DNA of 64,000 nucleotides from Pararhodospirillum photometricum DSM 122 (GCF_000284415.1 NC_017059.1:1021833-1085832); one strand, 5' to 3'. Counted from the stretch's first letter, positions 33,953 to 42,425 are shown. Notes: generated from the letters alone by a model not told the origin. Translations and numbers: made by a program.

Positions 33953-35242
33953 ATGGATCGTATCCGTCTCGTTGGCGGTACCGCGCTGGATGGCACGGTG
34001 CGCATTGGGGGCGCCAAGAATGCCGCGCTGGCCTTGATGCCCGTCAGCCTCCTGACCGACCAGACCGTCAGCCTCACCAACTGCCCCGACCTCGCCGATA
34101 TCAGAACCATGGCGGCCCTGCTGGAACACATGGGCGTGGGGGTCTCCCTCAACGACGCCACATCCAGCGCCGGCCGGGTGGTGGACCTGAACGCCGGCAG
34201 CCTCAAGGACACCACCGCCCCTTATGATCTGGTGCGGCGCATGCGGGCCTCGATCCTGGTCCTGGGTCCGCTGGTGGCCCGGCACGGGCAGGCCCGGGTC
34301 TCACTGCCGGGGGGCTGTGCCATCGGCACGCGGCCGGTGGACCTGCATCTGAAGGCCCTGGAGGCCCTGGGGGCCGAGATCGATCTGCGCGAGGGCTATG
34401 TTCACGCCCGGGTCAAGGGACGGCTCAAAGGGGCCCGCTTCGAGTTTCCCAAGGTCACGGTGGGCGGCACGGAAAACGCCTTGATGGCGGCCGTCCTGGC
34501 CGAGGGCGAGACCCTTCTCGACAACGTGGCGCGCGAGCCGGAGATCATTGACCTTGGCCGCTGCCTTCAGTCCATGGGCGCCGACATTGAGGGCCTGGGC
34601 ACCCCCACCTTGCGCGTGCGCGGCGTGGCCTCCCTCAGCGGAACCCGTCATGCCGTGGTGCCCGATCGCATCGAGACTGGCACCTACGCCCTGGCGGCGG
34701 CCATCACCCGGGGCCGCCTGACCCTAACCGGCACCCGCTTGGAGTTGGTCGAGAGCTTGGTGGATCATTTGCGCCGGGCCGGGGTGCGGGTCAACCGGGC
34801 CGATGGCGGCTTGGAGGTGGACGCCCGCGGCGCCCCGGTGGTGGGCGTGGACGTGATCACCGAGCCCTTCCCCGGCTTCCCCACCGACATGCAGGCGCAA
34901 TGGATGGCCCTCATGGCTACCGCCGAGGGCGCCTCGATGATCACCGAGAACATTTTTGAAAACCGCTTCATGCACGTCCCCGAGCTGATGCGCATGGGGG
35001 CCGACATCAATATTCATGGGGGGTCCGCCATCGTACGCGGTGTCAGCCGGTTGTCGGGGGCCCCGGTCATGGCGACCGACCTGCGTGCCTCGGTGTGCTT
35101 GGTGCTGGCCGGCCTCGCCGCCGAGGGCGAGACCATCGTCAACCGTGTTTACCACCTCGATCGCGGCTACGAGTGCCTGGAAGCCAAGCTGGCCGCCTGC
35201 GGTGCCCAGGTCGAGCGCCTGAGCGATCGCAAGCCCGCCTGA
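33953..35242 (+). CDS. murA: UDP-N-acetylglucosamine 1-carboxyvinyltransferase
   Basis: First committed step of peptidoglycan synthesis: transfers enolpyruvate from PEP to UDP-GlcNAc. Length 429 aa with the fosfomycin-target cysteine in the [14 protein letters not shown] loop near residue 122, and [13 protein letters not shown] and [11 protein letters not shown] motifs. Begins MDRIRLVGG at ATG 33953. The 260 bp upstream, shared with the divergent kinase gene, are relatively AT-rich near 33780-33830 and probably hold both promoters. Confidence 0.96.
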   Translation: MDRIRLVGGTALDGTVRIGGAKNAALALMPVSLLTDQTVSLTNCPDLADIRTMAALLEHMGVGVSLNDATSSAGRVVDLNAGSLKDTTAPYDLVRRMRASILVLGPLVARHGQARVSLPGGCAIGTRPVDLHLKALEALGAEIDLREGYVHARVKGRLKGARFEFPKVTVGGTENALMAAVLAEGETLLDNVAREPEIIDLGRCLQSMGADIEGLGTPTLRVRGVASLSGTRHAVVPDRIETGTYALAAAITRGRLTLTGTRLELVESLVDHLRRAGVRVNRADGGLEVDARGAPVVGVDVITEPFPGFPTDMQAQWMALMATAEGASMITENIFENRFMHVPELMRMGADINIHGGSAIVRGVSRLSGAPVMATDLRASVCLVLAGLAAEGETIVNRVYHLDRGYECLEAKLAACGAQVERLSDRKPA

Positions 35243-35362
35243 AGACAACGAGGGAGGGGGGGCGGCCGCCTCCCCAGCCCCCTCTCATCTCCGAACGCTC
35301 GCCCCCAGCCCGGCCTTGTTTCCCCGCTTGCCCCCGGTGCTTGAAATGCGTTCAATGAGCCC

Positions 35363-35848
35363 ATGACATGGCTCCTGCGCACACTGGATCGCTTGGCCGG
35401 GGCGGCGGTCGCCGCCATGAGTGGCATGGTGCTGTCCCAAGCCCCCGGCTTCAGCGCCCACTATCTGCACCGCCTGGGGCTTCAGGCGGCCGAGGCGCGG
35501 GCCGCCCTCACCCAGGCGGTGGCCTCGGCCGGAGGCTCCCTGCCCGGCCCGCTGGCCGAGGCTCTTGCCCTGCGGGTGACGGACCTGGAGCACCTCCACC
35601 AAACCCTGGCCCATCATGGCCTCTGGGGGGGCCCGCTGGTGCTGATGGGGCATCTGAACGGGGACTTGTTCCTAGAAACGCTGGAGCATTTCGTGCCAAC
35701 ACTGCCGTTCTCGGCGGTGGGGTTCGCCTATTGGCTGGCCGGCGTGGCCTTGGGGCTCCTGGCTTATGACGTGCTCAAGCTGCCGCTTGGCCTTTTTGGC
35801 CACCGGAGCCGACGTCGGCGCTTGTTTGAAACCCGAAGCGGGTTTTGA
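35363..35848 (+). CDS. DUF2937 family membrane protein
   Basis: 161-aa protein of unknown function. The pattern of an N-terminal helix with LDRLAGA and LSQAPGFSAHYLHRL, a helical amphipathic middle, and a C-terminal membrane helix (about residues 118-138) matches DUF2937 proteins, inner-membrane proteins of alphaproteobacteria. It follows murA by 120 bp, with a degenerate palindromic repeat in between, so cotranscription is uncertain. Confidence 0.65.
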   Translation: MTWLLRTLDRLAGAAVAAMSGMVLSQAPGFSAHYLHRLGLQAAEARAALTQAVASAGGSLPGPLAEALALRVTDLEHLHQTLAHHGLWGGPLVLMGHLNGDLFLETLEHFVPTLPFSAVGFAYWLAGVALGLLAYDVLKLPLGLFGHRSRRRRLFETRSGF

Positions 35849-35882
35849 AGGCTGGGGAGGCACCGCCTGCCCAGACCCTCTT
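35848..35882. repeat. Single intergenic palindromic repeat
   Basis: GAAGGCTGGGGAGGC..GCCTGCCCAGACCCT directly overlapping the DUF2937 stop; one mismatch in the arm. Confidence 0.6.
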
Positions 35883-35921
35883 CTTTTTTTAGGAATTTTG
35901 GAAAACGGAGGTCCTTGGGTG

Positions 35922-37616
35922 ATGCTTTCTCCCAGTGTTTCCCTCCCCGCCCGCACCGGGGGGGCCCTGTTGGCCGATGCGCTCCTCAGCTTGGGGGCGG
36001 AGACGGTGTATTGCGTACCCGGCGAGAGCTTTCTTGGCTTCCTCGATGCGGCACACGACCGGGCCGGGCGCCTGCGCCTCGTGGTCTGCCGCCAAGAAGG
36101 GGGGGCCGCCTATATGGCCGAGGCCCATGGCAAGCTCACCGGACAGCCCGGCGTGTGTTTTGTCACCCGTGGCCCCGGCGCCTGTAACGCCACGGTTGGC
36201 GTTCACACCGCGTTTCAGGATGCCACCCCGCTGTTGGTGCTGGTGGGGCAAGTCGGGCGCGGCATGGCGGGCCGCGAGGCCTTCCAGGAAGTGGACATGA
36301 CCGCCTTGTTCGCTCCCCTGGCCAAGTTCACCGCCACCGCCGATAGCGCGGGCCGTTTGCCCGAACTGGTGGCGCGCGCCTGGGCGGCGGCGACCTCGGG
36401 ACGCCCCGGCCCCGCCGTTCTCGCCCTGCCCGAGGATGTGTTGACCGAGCTGGCCACGGCCCAGGATCCCACACCCTGGCCGGCCGCCCGCCCGGCGCCG
36501 AGCGCGGCCAACCTGGAAGCCCTGGCCGCCCTGCTGGCCGACGCCCGCCGCCCCCTGGTGGTGGTGGGCGGCGGCACCTGGACCCCCGAGGCCGCCACCC
36601 AGGTGACCCGCTGGGCCGAGGCCTGTGACCTGCCGGTGGCCGCCGCCTTTCGCCGCCAGGACATCGTTGACAACGACAGCCCCAGCTATGTTGGCGACCT
36701 CGGCTTTGGCGCCAGCCCGGCCCTCAACGCCCGGGTGCGCGAGGCCGACCTGATTGTCGCCCTGGGCGCCCGCCTGGGCGAGGTGGACACCCAGGGCTAC
36801 ACCCTGTTGAGCAGCCCGCACCCCGCCCAAACTCTGATCCACGCCGTGCCCGACCCCGCCGAGATCGGCCGCGTGTATATCCCGCGCCTGGGCTTGGTCA
36901 CGGCTATGGACACCCTGGCGCCCCGCCTGCCGGTGGTGGACGGCCAAGCCTGGGCCGCATGGCGCCAAGCCGCCCGCGCCGACTACGAGGCCGCCCTGAT
37001 CCCCGATCCCTGCCCCGGCGCCGTCGATCTCGGGGCCGTGATGGCCACCTTGGAAGCCCGCCTGCCGCGCGACGCCATTGTGTGCAACGGGGCCGGCAAC
37101 TACGCCGGCTGGGTCCATCGCTTCCACAAAAGCCATGTGTTCCCGAGCCAACTGGCGCCGGGCAACGGGTCGATGGGCTATGGGGTGCCGGCGGCGGTGG
37201 CGGCCAAGATCGCCCAGCCCGAGCGCTGCGTCGTCGCCTTTGCCGGCGACGGCTGCTTCCTGATGAACGGCCAGGAACTGGCCACCGCCGTCGCCCACGG
37301 GCTCGACCTGCTGGTGATCGTCATCAACAACGGCATGTACGGCACCATCCGCATGCACCAGGAGAAGCGCTATCCCGGACGGGTGATCGGCACCACCTTG
37401 GCCAACCCCGACTTTGCGGCACTGGCCCAAGCCTACGGGGCCCGTGGCTACAGCGTCGCCACCACCGAGGCCTTCGCCCCGGCCCTGGACGCCGCCCTGG
37501 CCGGACAGGGCCCGGCCGTGATCGACCTTCAGGTGGATCCCGAGGCCCTCTCGACCCGCGCCACCCTTTCGGGAACCCGGGCCCAGGCCCTGGCCCTGGC
37601 CCTGGCCCGACGCTAA
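35922..37616 (+). CDS. Thiamine diphosphate-dependent enzyme, acetolactate synthase-like
   Basis: ThDP enzyme of the POX/ALS family, 564 aa in three domains. The catalytic glutamate lies in CRQEGGAAYMAEA near residue 58; the ThDP/Mg site is FAGDGCFLMNGQE with the Asn of INNGMYGT after it. GGAGG lies 10 bases before ATG 35922. No small regulatory ALS subunit (ilvN) or other ilv gene follows, so it is probably not the biosynthetic IlvB. Other members act on oxalyl-CoA, glyoxylate, indolepyruvate or sulfoacetaldehyde; the sequence does not let me choose. Confidence 0.8.
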   Translation: MLSPSVSLPARTGGALLADALLSLGAETVYCVPGESFLGFLDAAHDRAGRLRLVVCRQEGGAAYMAEAHGKLTGQPGVCFVTRGPGACNATVGVHTAFQDATPLLVLVGQVGRGMAGREAFQEVDMTALFAPLAKFTATADSAGRLPELVARAWAAATSGRPGPAVLALPEDVLTELATAQDPTPWPAARPAPSAANLEALAALLADARRPLVVVGGGTWTPEAATQVTRWAEACDLPVAAAFRRQDIVDNDSPSYVGDLGFGASPALNARVREADLIVALGARLGEVDTQGYTLLSSPHPAQTLIHAVPDPAEIGRVYIPRLGLVTAMDTLAPRLPVVDGQAWAAWRQAARADYEAALIPDPCPGAVDLGAVMATLEARLPRDAIVCNGAGNYAGWVHRFHKSHVFPSQLAPGNGSMGYGVPAAVAAKIAQPERCVVAFAGDGCFLMNGQELATAVAHGLDLLVIVINNGMYGTIRMHQEKRYPGRVIGTTLANPDFAALAQAYGARGYSVATTEAFAPALDAALAGQGPAVIDLQVDPEALSTRATLSGTRAQALALALARR

Positions 37617-37620
37617 CCCC

Positions 37621-37659
37621 CCCGAGGGGTCTGGGGAGACCGCGCCTCCCCAGACTTCT
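37621..37659. repeat. Single intergenic palindromic repeat between convergent genes
   Basis: GAGGGGTCTGGGGAGAC..GCGCCTCCCCAGACTTCT just after the ThDP-enzyme stop and before the stop of the small secreted protein. Confidence 0.7.
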
Positions 37660-37671
37660 CTTTATCTCGAC

Positions 37672-37983
37672 TTAGTTCTTCTTGCACTCCGTCCCGGCCT
37701 GCTCGGTTCCCTTCATGTAGGCCAGGGAGACCGACGCACCATCGGAATAAAACGAAACGCTCTCCCCGGTGAACATTTCGGCCGCACTCCCGGGCTCTCG
37801 CGTCACCGCCTGAGGCTTTTGGCCGGCGAGGGTCAATTCACCGGTCTTTTTGTCATCATTGACTTTCAACGTGAAGGTTAAGCCATCGCTACAGGTGAAC
37901 GAGCGCAGATCCTCAGCCGAGGCTGTCGCGCCGAAGGCCACCAGGCCGACCAGCCCCAAAGCCATTCCCATCATCCGCTTCAT
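37672..37983 (-). CDS. Small secreted MliC-like protein
   Basis: 103-aa protein with a signal peptide (MKRMMGMALGLVGLVAFG, cleavage likely after TASA). The mature part has FTCSDGLTFTLKV, a central SVSFYSDGASVSLAY and a C-terminal TECKK; the two cysteines could form the single disulfide of the MliC/PliC family, inhibitors of C-type lysozyme. No lipobox cysteine follows the signal, so it would be free in the periplasm. Start ATG 37983. A similar protein is encoded 209 bp upstream in the same direction. Function by family resemblance only. Confidence 0.6.
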   Translation of the reverse strand: MKRMMGMALGLVGLVAFGATASAEDLRSFTCSDGLTFTLKVNDDKKTGELTLAGQKPQAVTREPGSAAEMFTGESVSFYSDGASVSLAYMKGTEQAGTECKKN

Positions 37984-38191
37984 GGGTGTCCTCCCTCCAT
38001 GACAGTCGCCTGACCTTTCCCTGGATTGCCTCGGGAAAAGCCTTAATTCCGCCACAAAAAGAGTATTCCGCTCCCCGACCGTCGCGTCAACCGCTGCGCC
38101 CCCAACCCTGCCATAAGGCATACCCGCCCCCTCGCAACGTCACCCGACCGAACCGCCCACGGTGCCGATCCTGCCGGCCGGATCCCGGCGT

Positions 38192-38545
38192 TCAGGGGGG
38201 AGTCTGGCAAAAGGTGGTGTAAAGCAGGCCCTTCTTGTACCGCCCCAAGCTGATCCCCGTCTTCTCGGGGTAGAGGTTATGGCGGGCATTGCTATACACC
38301 GAAAGCTGGCCCGTAGGTTCGCGGGCCAAAACTTCGGGTGGATTTTCGTTCAGCGTGAGGCTCACGGTGGGCGCATTCTCCAAGCCGGCCACAGTAAAAT
38401 GCGTCCCATCGGCGCAGACATACCCCTGACCGAAAAAAATCGGCGAGACGGTCGGTGCGCTGGCTTGGCCGGCCGGAAACCCGGCAAGAAGCAGAAGCCC
38501 CGAGGCGAGTGCCAAAACGTGAATCCGTTTCGAGTCCAACATCAT
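38192..38545 (-). CDS. Small secreted MliC-like protein, second copy
   Basis: 117-aa protein; ATG 38545 follows AAGGAGG with ideal spacing. A signal peptide (LALASGLLLLAGF, cleavage near GQASA) precedes a ~90-residue domain with YVCADGTHFTV, an SVYSNARHNLY stretch and a terminal TFCQ. The Cys-DG-x-x-F-T opening and terminal Cys match the neighbour, so the two look like diverged duplicates. It is followed, in the same direction, by the smaller gene. Confidence 0.6.
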   Translation of the reverse strand: MMLDSKRIHVLALASGLLLLAGFPAGQASAPTVSPIFFGQGYVCADGTHFTVAGLENAPTVSLTLNENPPEVLAREPTGQLSVYSNARHNLYPEKTGISLGRYKKGLLYTTFCQTPP

Positions 38546-38845
38546 CCCCGAGCCCTCCTTAACAAAGTGCTTGACGAAGAGGCAATGAGACGACTCCCAT
38601 CCAAAGTATTGGCCCAACGATACACACCGTCAACGTGCTTTTAGGGCCTCCGGCATTTTTCTTGAGGGGCTTCGGGGCGTGGACCGTCTTGTGTCCTGGC
38701 GGCGTTAGTTTTTGTCCCGAACACGCGGGGCGACCGCCACCGCCAAGACACAAGACAGTGTGCCCCAGAGTTTTTTTGGTTTTTCCCAGCGCGCCTGCGG
38801 TCCACAACAAAAGGGCTCCGCCTCTCGACCAAGAAAGACAGCCCG
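38546..38845. other. 300-bp gap with a long inverted repeat
   Basis: Divergent intergenic region between the secreted-protein gene and the hybrid kinase. It holds a 17-bp inverted repeat with one mismatch (38686-38702 and 38740-38756, arms GTCTTGTGTCCTGGCGG and CCGCCAAGACACAAGAC), a ~37-base loop, and T-rich DNA at 38766-38780. No gene seen. The placement before a divergent gene pair suggests regulation or an insertion remnant, not a terminator. Confidence 0.5.
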
Positions 38846-40750
38846 ATGGCCTTGGATGTCCCGCCGCTCATTGCCGCCCTTCTCGACAGCCTGGACGATG
38901 ACGTGACCGTGGTGGATCAAAGCGCCCGCGTGGTGTTTGCCAATGCGCGCGCCCGTCAGCGCTTGTCCAGCGCCCCGCCCGGCCCCGAAACCCTGATCAC
39001 CGGCCTCTCGGACACGGCAGGACAGGCGAGATACGCGGCGTTGGCGCGGGTCGGCGCCTGTGGCGTGGCGGAGACCCTGGAGGACCAGAGCGACGGTCGC
39101 TGGTGGTCGGTGCGCTTCACGCCGCTGCCGGAGGGGCTGGTGGCGGTGCGCGCCCGCGATATCACCGAAGCCCGCGACCTCAGCTTGGCCTTGGCCGATA
39201 GCGAGGAGCGACTCCACAGCACCTTCGACGCCGCCGGTCATGGCATGGCCCTGCTGGGGCAGGATGGCCGCTTTTGGCAGGTCAACCGGGCCATGACCAC
39301 CTTGCTGGGCCTGGCCCCTGACGCCCTGGGCACCTTGGATGACGTGGTTATGCCCGACGATCGGGAAATCGCGCGCGACTTGTTGCGCCGCCTGCGCGCC
39401 GGGCCGGACACCGCGCTGACGGTTCGGTTGCGTTTTCGCGGTGCCCAGGGCGAGCCGCTCTGGGGCGAGGTGGGCGCCGCCATCCCCCGCCACCGTCCCG
39501 GGGATGCCCCAGGGGTGGTTTTGCACCTGCGCGACGTCACGGAGGAACACCGCGTTGATGAACGCCTGCGTGCCGCCAAGGAAGAGGCCGAACGCACCAG
39601 CCGGGCCAAAACCCGCTTCCTGGCCGCCGCCAGCCACGACCTGCGCCAGCCCTTGCAGGCCCTGGCCATGTTCATCGCGGTCTTGGCCCGGCGCGAAACC
39701 GACCCCCGGCAGGCCGCCCTCATCGAACGGATCGAAAAAACCACCGAAGCCTTGACCGGCCTCCTCAACACCTTGCTCGACATCTCGCGCCTCGACGCCG
39801 GCCTGATGCGTTGCGAGGCCCGCGACACCCCGGTAGGGCCTCTGCTCGCCCGTCTCGCCGAGGAGTTCCAGCCGGTGGCCACCGGGCGAGGCCTGGCCCT
39901 GCGCCTCGTCCCCACCAGCGCCCACGGCCATGCCGACCCTGCCTTGGTTGAAATCATTGTCCGCAACCTCCTTGGCAATGCGGTGCGCTACACGAGAGTT
40001 GGCCACGTGCTCCTGGGCGTGCGCCGTCGTCCCCGGGGACGGGTGGAGATTCAGGTTCTCGATTCTGGCCCGGGCATCCCCCGCGACCAGCACGCCTTGG
40101 TGTTCGAGGACTTTTATCAGGTCGATAACCCGGCCCGAGAAAAGGGGGAGGGTCTGGGCCTCGGTCTGTCCATTGTCCGGCGCGTCGCCTCGCTGCTTGG
40201 CGCCGAGGTCAGCCTCGCCTCCGTCCCGGGGCGGGGCTCGCGCTTTTCCCTGGTCCTGGCGGCAGCGCATGGCGTGGCCCCCGATGAGCGAGGCAGCGGG
40301 CTGCTCGGCGCCGACCCCAAGGCCGCCCACGGCCTCACCGTCATGCTGATCGACGACGACCCCACGATCCTAGATGGCTTGACCCTGGTCCTGGAGGGAT
40401 GGGACTGCGAGGTCCTGGCCTTCGGCGATCTGGGACATCTGCTGGAAGGCCTGGAGTCGGGCGGACTGCTCACCCCGCCCGATGTCATCATTGCCGACTA
40501 CCGCCTGGGCGGCGGGGCAACCGGGGTCGATGCCGTGGCGATGATCCGCGCCGCCGTGGGCCTGCCGATTCCCGCCCTCCTGCTCACCGGCGACACCGCG
40601 CCGCAGCGGCTGCGCGAGGCCGATGCCAGTGGCCTTCCCTTGCTCCACAAGCCGGTGAAACCCGATGCCCTGCGCGCCGCCCTAGCCGATCTGATGGCTG
40701 GGGGCCTGACCTTGGAGGAAGAGGACACATCGGATCCTTGGCTGCTCTGA
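38846..40750 (+). CDS. Soluble hybrid histidine kinase with PAS domains and C-terminal receiver
   Basis: 634-aa protein with no membrane helix. Two PAS domains (near residues 10-110 and 115-235), HisKA with AAASHDLRQPLQALAMF (His near 267), HATPase_c with VRNLLGNAVRYT, LDSGPGIP and GLGLGLSIVRRVASLLG, and a receiver domain from about 497 with LIDDDP and phospho-Asp in IIADYRLGG. Kinases of this HDLRQPL class usually signal to a separate LuxR-type regulator, which is absent here. Start ATG 38846. Confidence 0.88.
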   Translation: MALDVPPLIAALLDSLDDDVTVVDQSARVVFANARARQRLSSAPPGPETLITGLSDTAGQARYAALARVGACGVAETLEDQSDGRWWSVRFTPLPEGLVAVRARDITEARDLSLALADSEERLHSTFDAAGHGMALLGQDGRFWQVNRAMTTLLGLAPDALGTLDDVVMPDDREIARDLLRRLRAGPDTALTVRLRFRGAQGEPLWGEVGAAIPRHRPGDAPGVVLHLRDVTEEHRVDERLRAAKEEAERTSRAKTRFLAAASHDLRQPLQALAMFIAVLARRETDPRQAALIERIEKTTEALTGLLNTLLDISRLDAGLMRCEARDTPVGPLLARLAEEFQPVATGRGLALRLVPTSAHGHADPALVEIIVRNLLGNAVRYTRVGHVLLGVRRRPRGRVEIQVLDSGPGIPRDQHALVFEDFYQVDNPAREKGEGLGLGLSIVRRVASLLGAEVSLASVPGRGSRFSLVLAAAHGVAPDERGSGLLGADPKAAHGLTVMLIDDDPTILDGLTLVLEGWDCEVLAFGDLGHLLEGLESGGLLTPPDVIIADYRLGGGATGVDAVAMIRAAVGLPIPALLLTGDTAPQRLREADASGLPLLHKPVKPDALRAALADLMAGGLTLEEEDTSDPWLL

Positions 40751-40796
40751 CCCACGGGCTCTGGGCAAGAGCCGCGGCAAGGCCCGCACAGCGACG

Positions 40797-40952
40797 TAAA
40801 AAACCCCCGTTCCAGCCGAGGGGAAGCCGGAACGGGGGTCGTTTTGCCGGCGGGGGCAACGGACAAGGGGGGGGGGACGCCCGTCGCCCAGGCCAAACCG
40901 GCGATGATCCGCGCGCGATCTTCGGGAGGGGTCGAAGGAAGCTGCGGTCTTA
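40797..40952 (-). ncRNA. Candidate small RNA, unit 1 of a tandem cluster
   Basis: Minus-strand unit. A promoter-like TTGAGA (40981-40986) and TATCTC (40959-40964) with 16-base spacing precede it. Near the predicted 5' end a hairpin with 5-bp stem CTTCG/CGAAG displays loop ACCCCTCC (40920-40937), complementary to a Shine-Dalgarno sequence. The unit ends in a strong Rho-independent terminator (stem ACCCCCGTTCC at 40803-40839, followed on this strand by six T). No reading frame is conserved. Inference: a trans-acting regulatory RNA with an anti-SD loop. Confidence 0.4.
40803..40839 (-). terminator. Rho-independent terminator, minus strand
   Basis: Perfect 11-bp stem ACCCCCGTTCC/GGAACGGGGGT with 15-base loop and T6 on the minus strand; the plus strand has a weaker T4, so it may also stop transcription from the hybrid kinase gene. 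Confidence 0.8.
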
Positions 40953-41064
40953 TTCGAAGAGATAGGGGGGATGGCGCATTTCTCAAGGCCTGGACACAGC
41001 CTTTTGTCTTAATTTTCTCGGGCCGGGCGAAGCCTCGCCATCGTTCAGCCCTCCGGCCCAACAG

Positions 41065-41246
41065 CAGAAGGCCCCCTGCCGGGGAGGGAACCGGCGGGGG
41101 CTCTGAAAGACCAGGATTAGTCCGGGGCGGGGCTAGGACGTCCCTGCTACGACCGGGGTTGTGCAGAACCCTCGGTCCGCCATCCTTGGTCACCGAGAGG
41201 AGGAGGCGTTGCCCGGGAGGGAGCGGGGCGCCAAGTCGATCTCTTG
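41065..41246 (-). ncRNA. Candidate small RNA, unit 2 of a tandem cluster
   Basis: Minus strand. TTGACC (41275-41280) and CATAGT (41252-41257) are 17 bases apart, a good promoter. The 5' part has a hairpin CCCG/CGGG with loop CTCCCTCC (41212-41227) and a second CCTCCTCC at 41189-41210. A CTCGGT/ACCGAG hairpin follows, then a segment with CTAGCCC shared with two other units, and a GC-rich terminator-like stem (GCCCCC.. 41071-41101) with a weak U tract. Confidence 0.42.
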
Positions 41247-41399
41247 CACTGACTATGGCGGACTGGGGGGCTGGGGTCAAGGGAAAAACCAAGTTTCTTT
41301 GTCGGAAATAGACCACCCCCCCTGACCAGTCGAGTCGAAAGCAAGCGCCCCCGCTCACGCGACAGGCCGCTGGCACCTCCCCCAGGACCAACCTTTGGA

Positions 41400-41580
41400 A
41401 ATACAAAGGGGGCCCCCGGCTTCTTCACCGGGGGCCTCGGGAAAGATCATGTGCGTGCCTGGAAACGGGCTAGCGGGTTTTTCCAGGCGCTGGCCACGGC
41501 GGCCATGTCCCGACATTTCCCCTGTGGACCCCAACTCCCACCCTCGTCTCTTCCAGGAGGTGAAAAGACGGCAAGAGTCG
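41400..41580 (-). ncRNA. Candidate small RNA, unit 3 of a tandem cluster
   Basis: Minus strand. An 8-bp hairpin GTCTTTTC/GAAGAGAC (one G-U) presents loop ACCTCCTG (41546-41569). Downstream is a hairpin GCCTGGAAA/TTTCCAGGC whose loop carries CTAGCCC, and then a terminator-like stem GGCCCCCGG/CCGGGGGCC (41411-41436). I see no convincing promoter directly before this unit, so it may be processed from read-through of unit 4. The GCTAGCCCG segment and GATCTTTC-like stretch before the last stem align with units 2 and 4. Confidence 0.38.
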
Positions 41581-41684
41581 GCTCCTCTCCAGCCCCCCAA
41601 AACCTCTTCCCGGGAAAGAGGCGGGGCTGCCCCTGCCATCATCTTCCCCTTCGACCGGAGGCCCGATTTCTCGGAGGAAGACAA

Positions 41685-41898
41685 ATTAGAAGGCCCCCGT
41701 CCGGCTGAGGGGGTGCCGGGGCGGGGGCCTTGTCTGACCAACGGAATTCCTTGGGCCGGGCTAGCGTTACCCAAGGTGCCTGGACACCTCGTGGCATCCG
41801 GTACTCCATCTTCGGGCCATGCACGGCGAAGATGGCGCCGGTCTGGAACTGTTGCCTTGAGATCCGGGAGGTAATCGGACCCGGGCACCAATCCCGTG
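41685..41898 (-). ncRNA. Candidate small RNA, unit 4 of a tandem cluster
   Basis: Minus strand. Promoter TTGACT (41928-41933) and GATAGT (41904-41909), 18-base spacer. Hairpin TCCG/CGGA with loop ATTACCTCC (41863-41879), a 9-bp hairpin CCATCTTCG/CGAAGATGG, a hairpin CCTTGGG/CCCAAGG with CTAGCCC in the loop, and a strong terminal stem (41690-41731) followed by TTCTAATTT on this strand. The promoter lies immediately after the terminator at 41935-41959. Confidence 0.42.
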
Positions 41899-41934
41899 AG
41901 ATGACTATCGCTCTGGAGCGCCCCGTGAGTCAAG

Positions 41935-41959
41935 AAAAAAATCCGACGATCTTAGTCGG
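41935..41959 (-). terminator. Rho-independent terminator, minus strand
   Basis: Short stem CCGAC/GTCGG followed by seven T on the minus strand. It ends some minus-strand transcript coming from 42.0-42.2 kb. Confidence 0.65.
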
Positions 41960-42200
41960 AACAAAGCGAGCAAGGGGTGCAGACTCCGGGAGGAACTTCC
42001 CCCAAAGCGATGCCATCTCATTGAAAAAACGCTGAATTCAGAAAGAACCGCTCTGAGGGGCGCAGGCTGCCCCCCCGCAACGGCGGAGACAAAGCCCTAC
42101 CCGTGGGCTTGGACAAAACAACGCACCTCTCTTCTCCCTAGGAAGAAGGACGACACGATCGGTCTCTTTCTTGAAAATATTACACCGGCGCTCTGTGGCT
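41960..42200 (-). ncRNA. Possible structured RNA upstream of the 41.94-kb terminator
   Basis: This minus-strand stretch has no credible protein, shows several hairpins (AAGCCC/GGGCTT near 42091-42110; GGGGG/CCTCC near 41994-42004), and ends at a Rho-independent terminator. TAATAT near 42176-42181 could be a -10 box, but no -35 partner is clear. It could be a further regulatory RNA or a housekeeping RNA such as 6S, whose signature I could not establish. Confidence 0.25.
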
Positions 42201-42425
42201 TAATCATGGCGCGTGCGGGGTGGTTTCAAGGCTGGGGAGGCCCCATCTCCCGATCGTCTCCCCCCCCCTTGCCTTTCTGTCTATCCTCGCCAGAAGCCCC
42301 TGTCACCCGATCGCCCTGGGTGGGCGAGCCGCTTGCGGGGCGCGGCCGACACGGTCATAGTGGTGTCACAGGGAGGCCCCGCCGCGAGCGTGGGGCGGTC
42401 TCAGGTCAGCCGGAATCCGGGAGTC

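Noticed and set aside
40498..41406. 302-codon minus-strand frame in the gene-free region
   Set aside because: It crosses the terminator and promoter-like sites of two units and part of the hybrid kinase gene; composition is not protein-like.
41355..41933. 192-codon minus-strand frame across units 3 and 4
   Set aside because: No family resemblance, runs through two strong stems; explained better by RNA structure.
42213..42425. A longer start for the HTH protein
   Set aside because: The added residues are Arg/Gly/Pro-rich and not conserved in type; GGGAG precedes ATG 42426.
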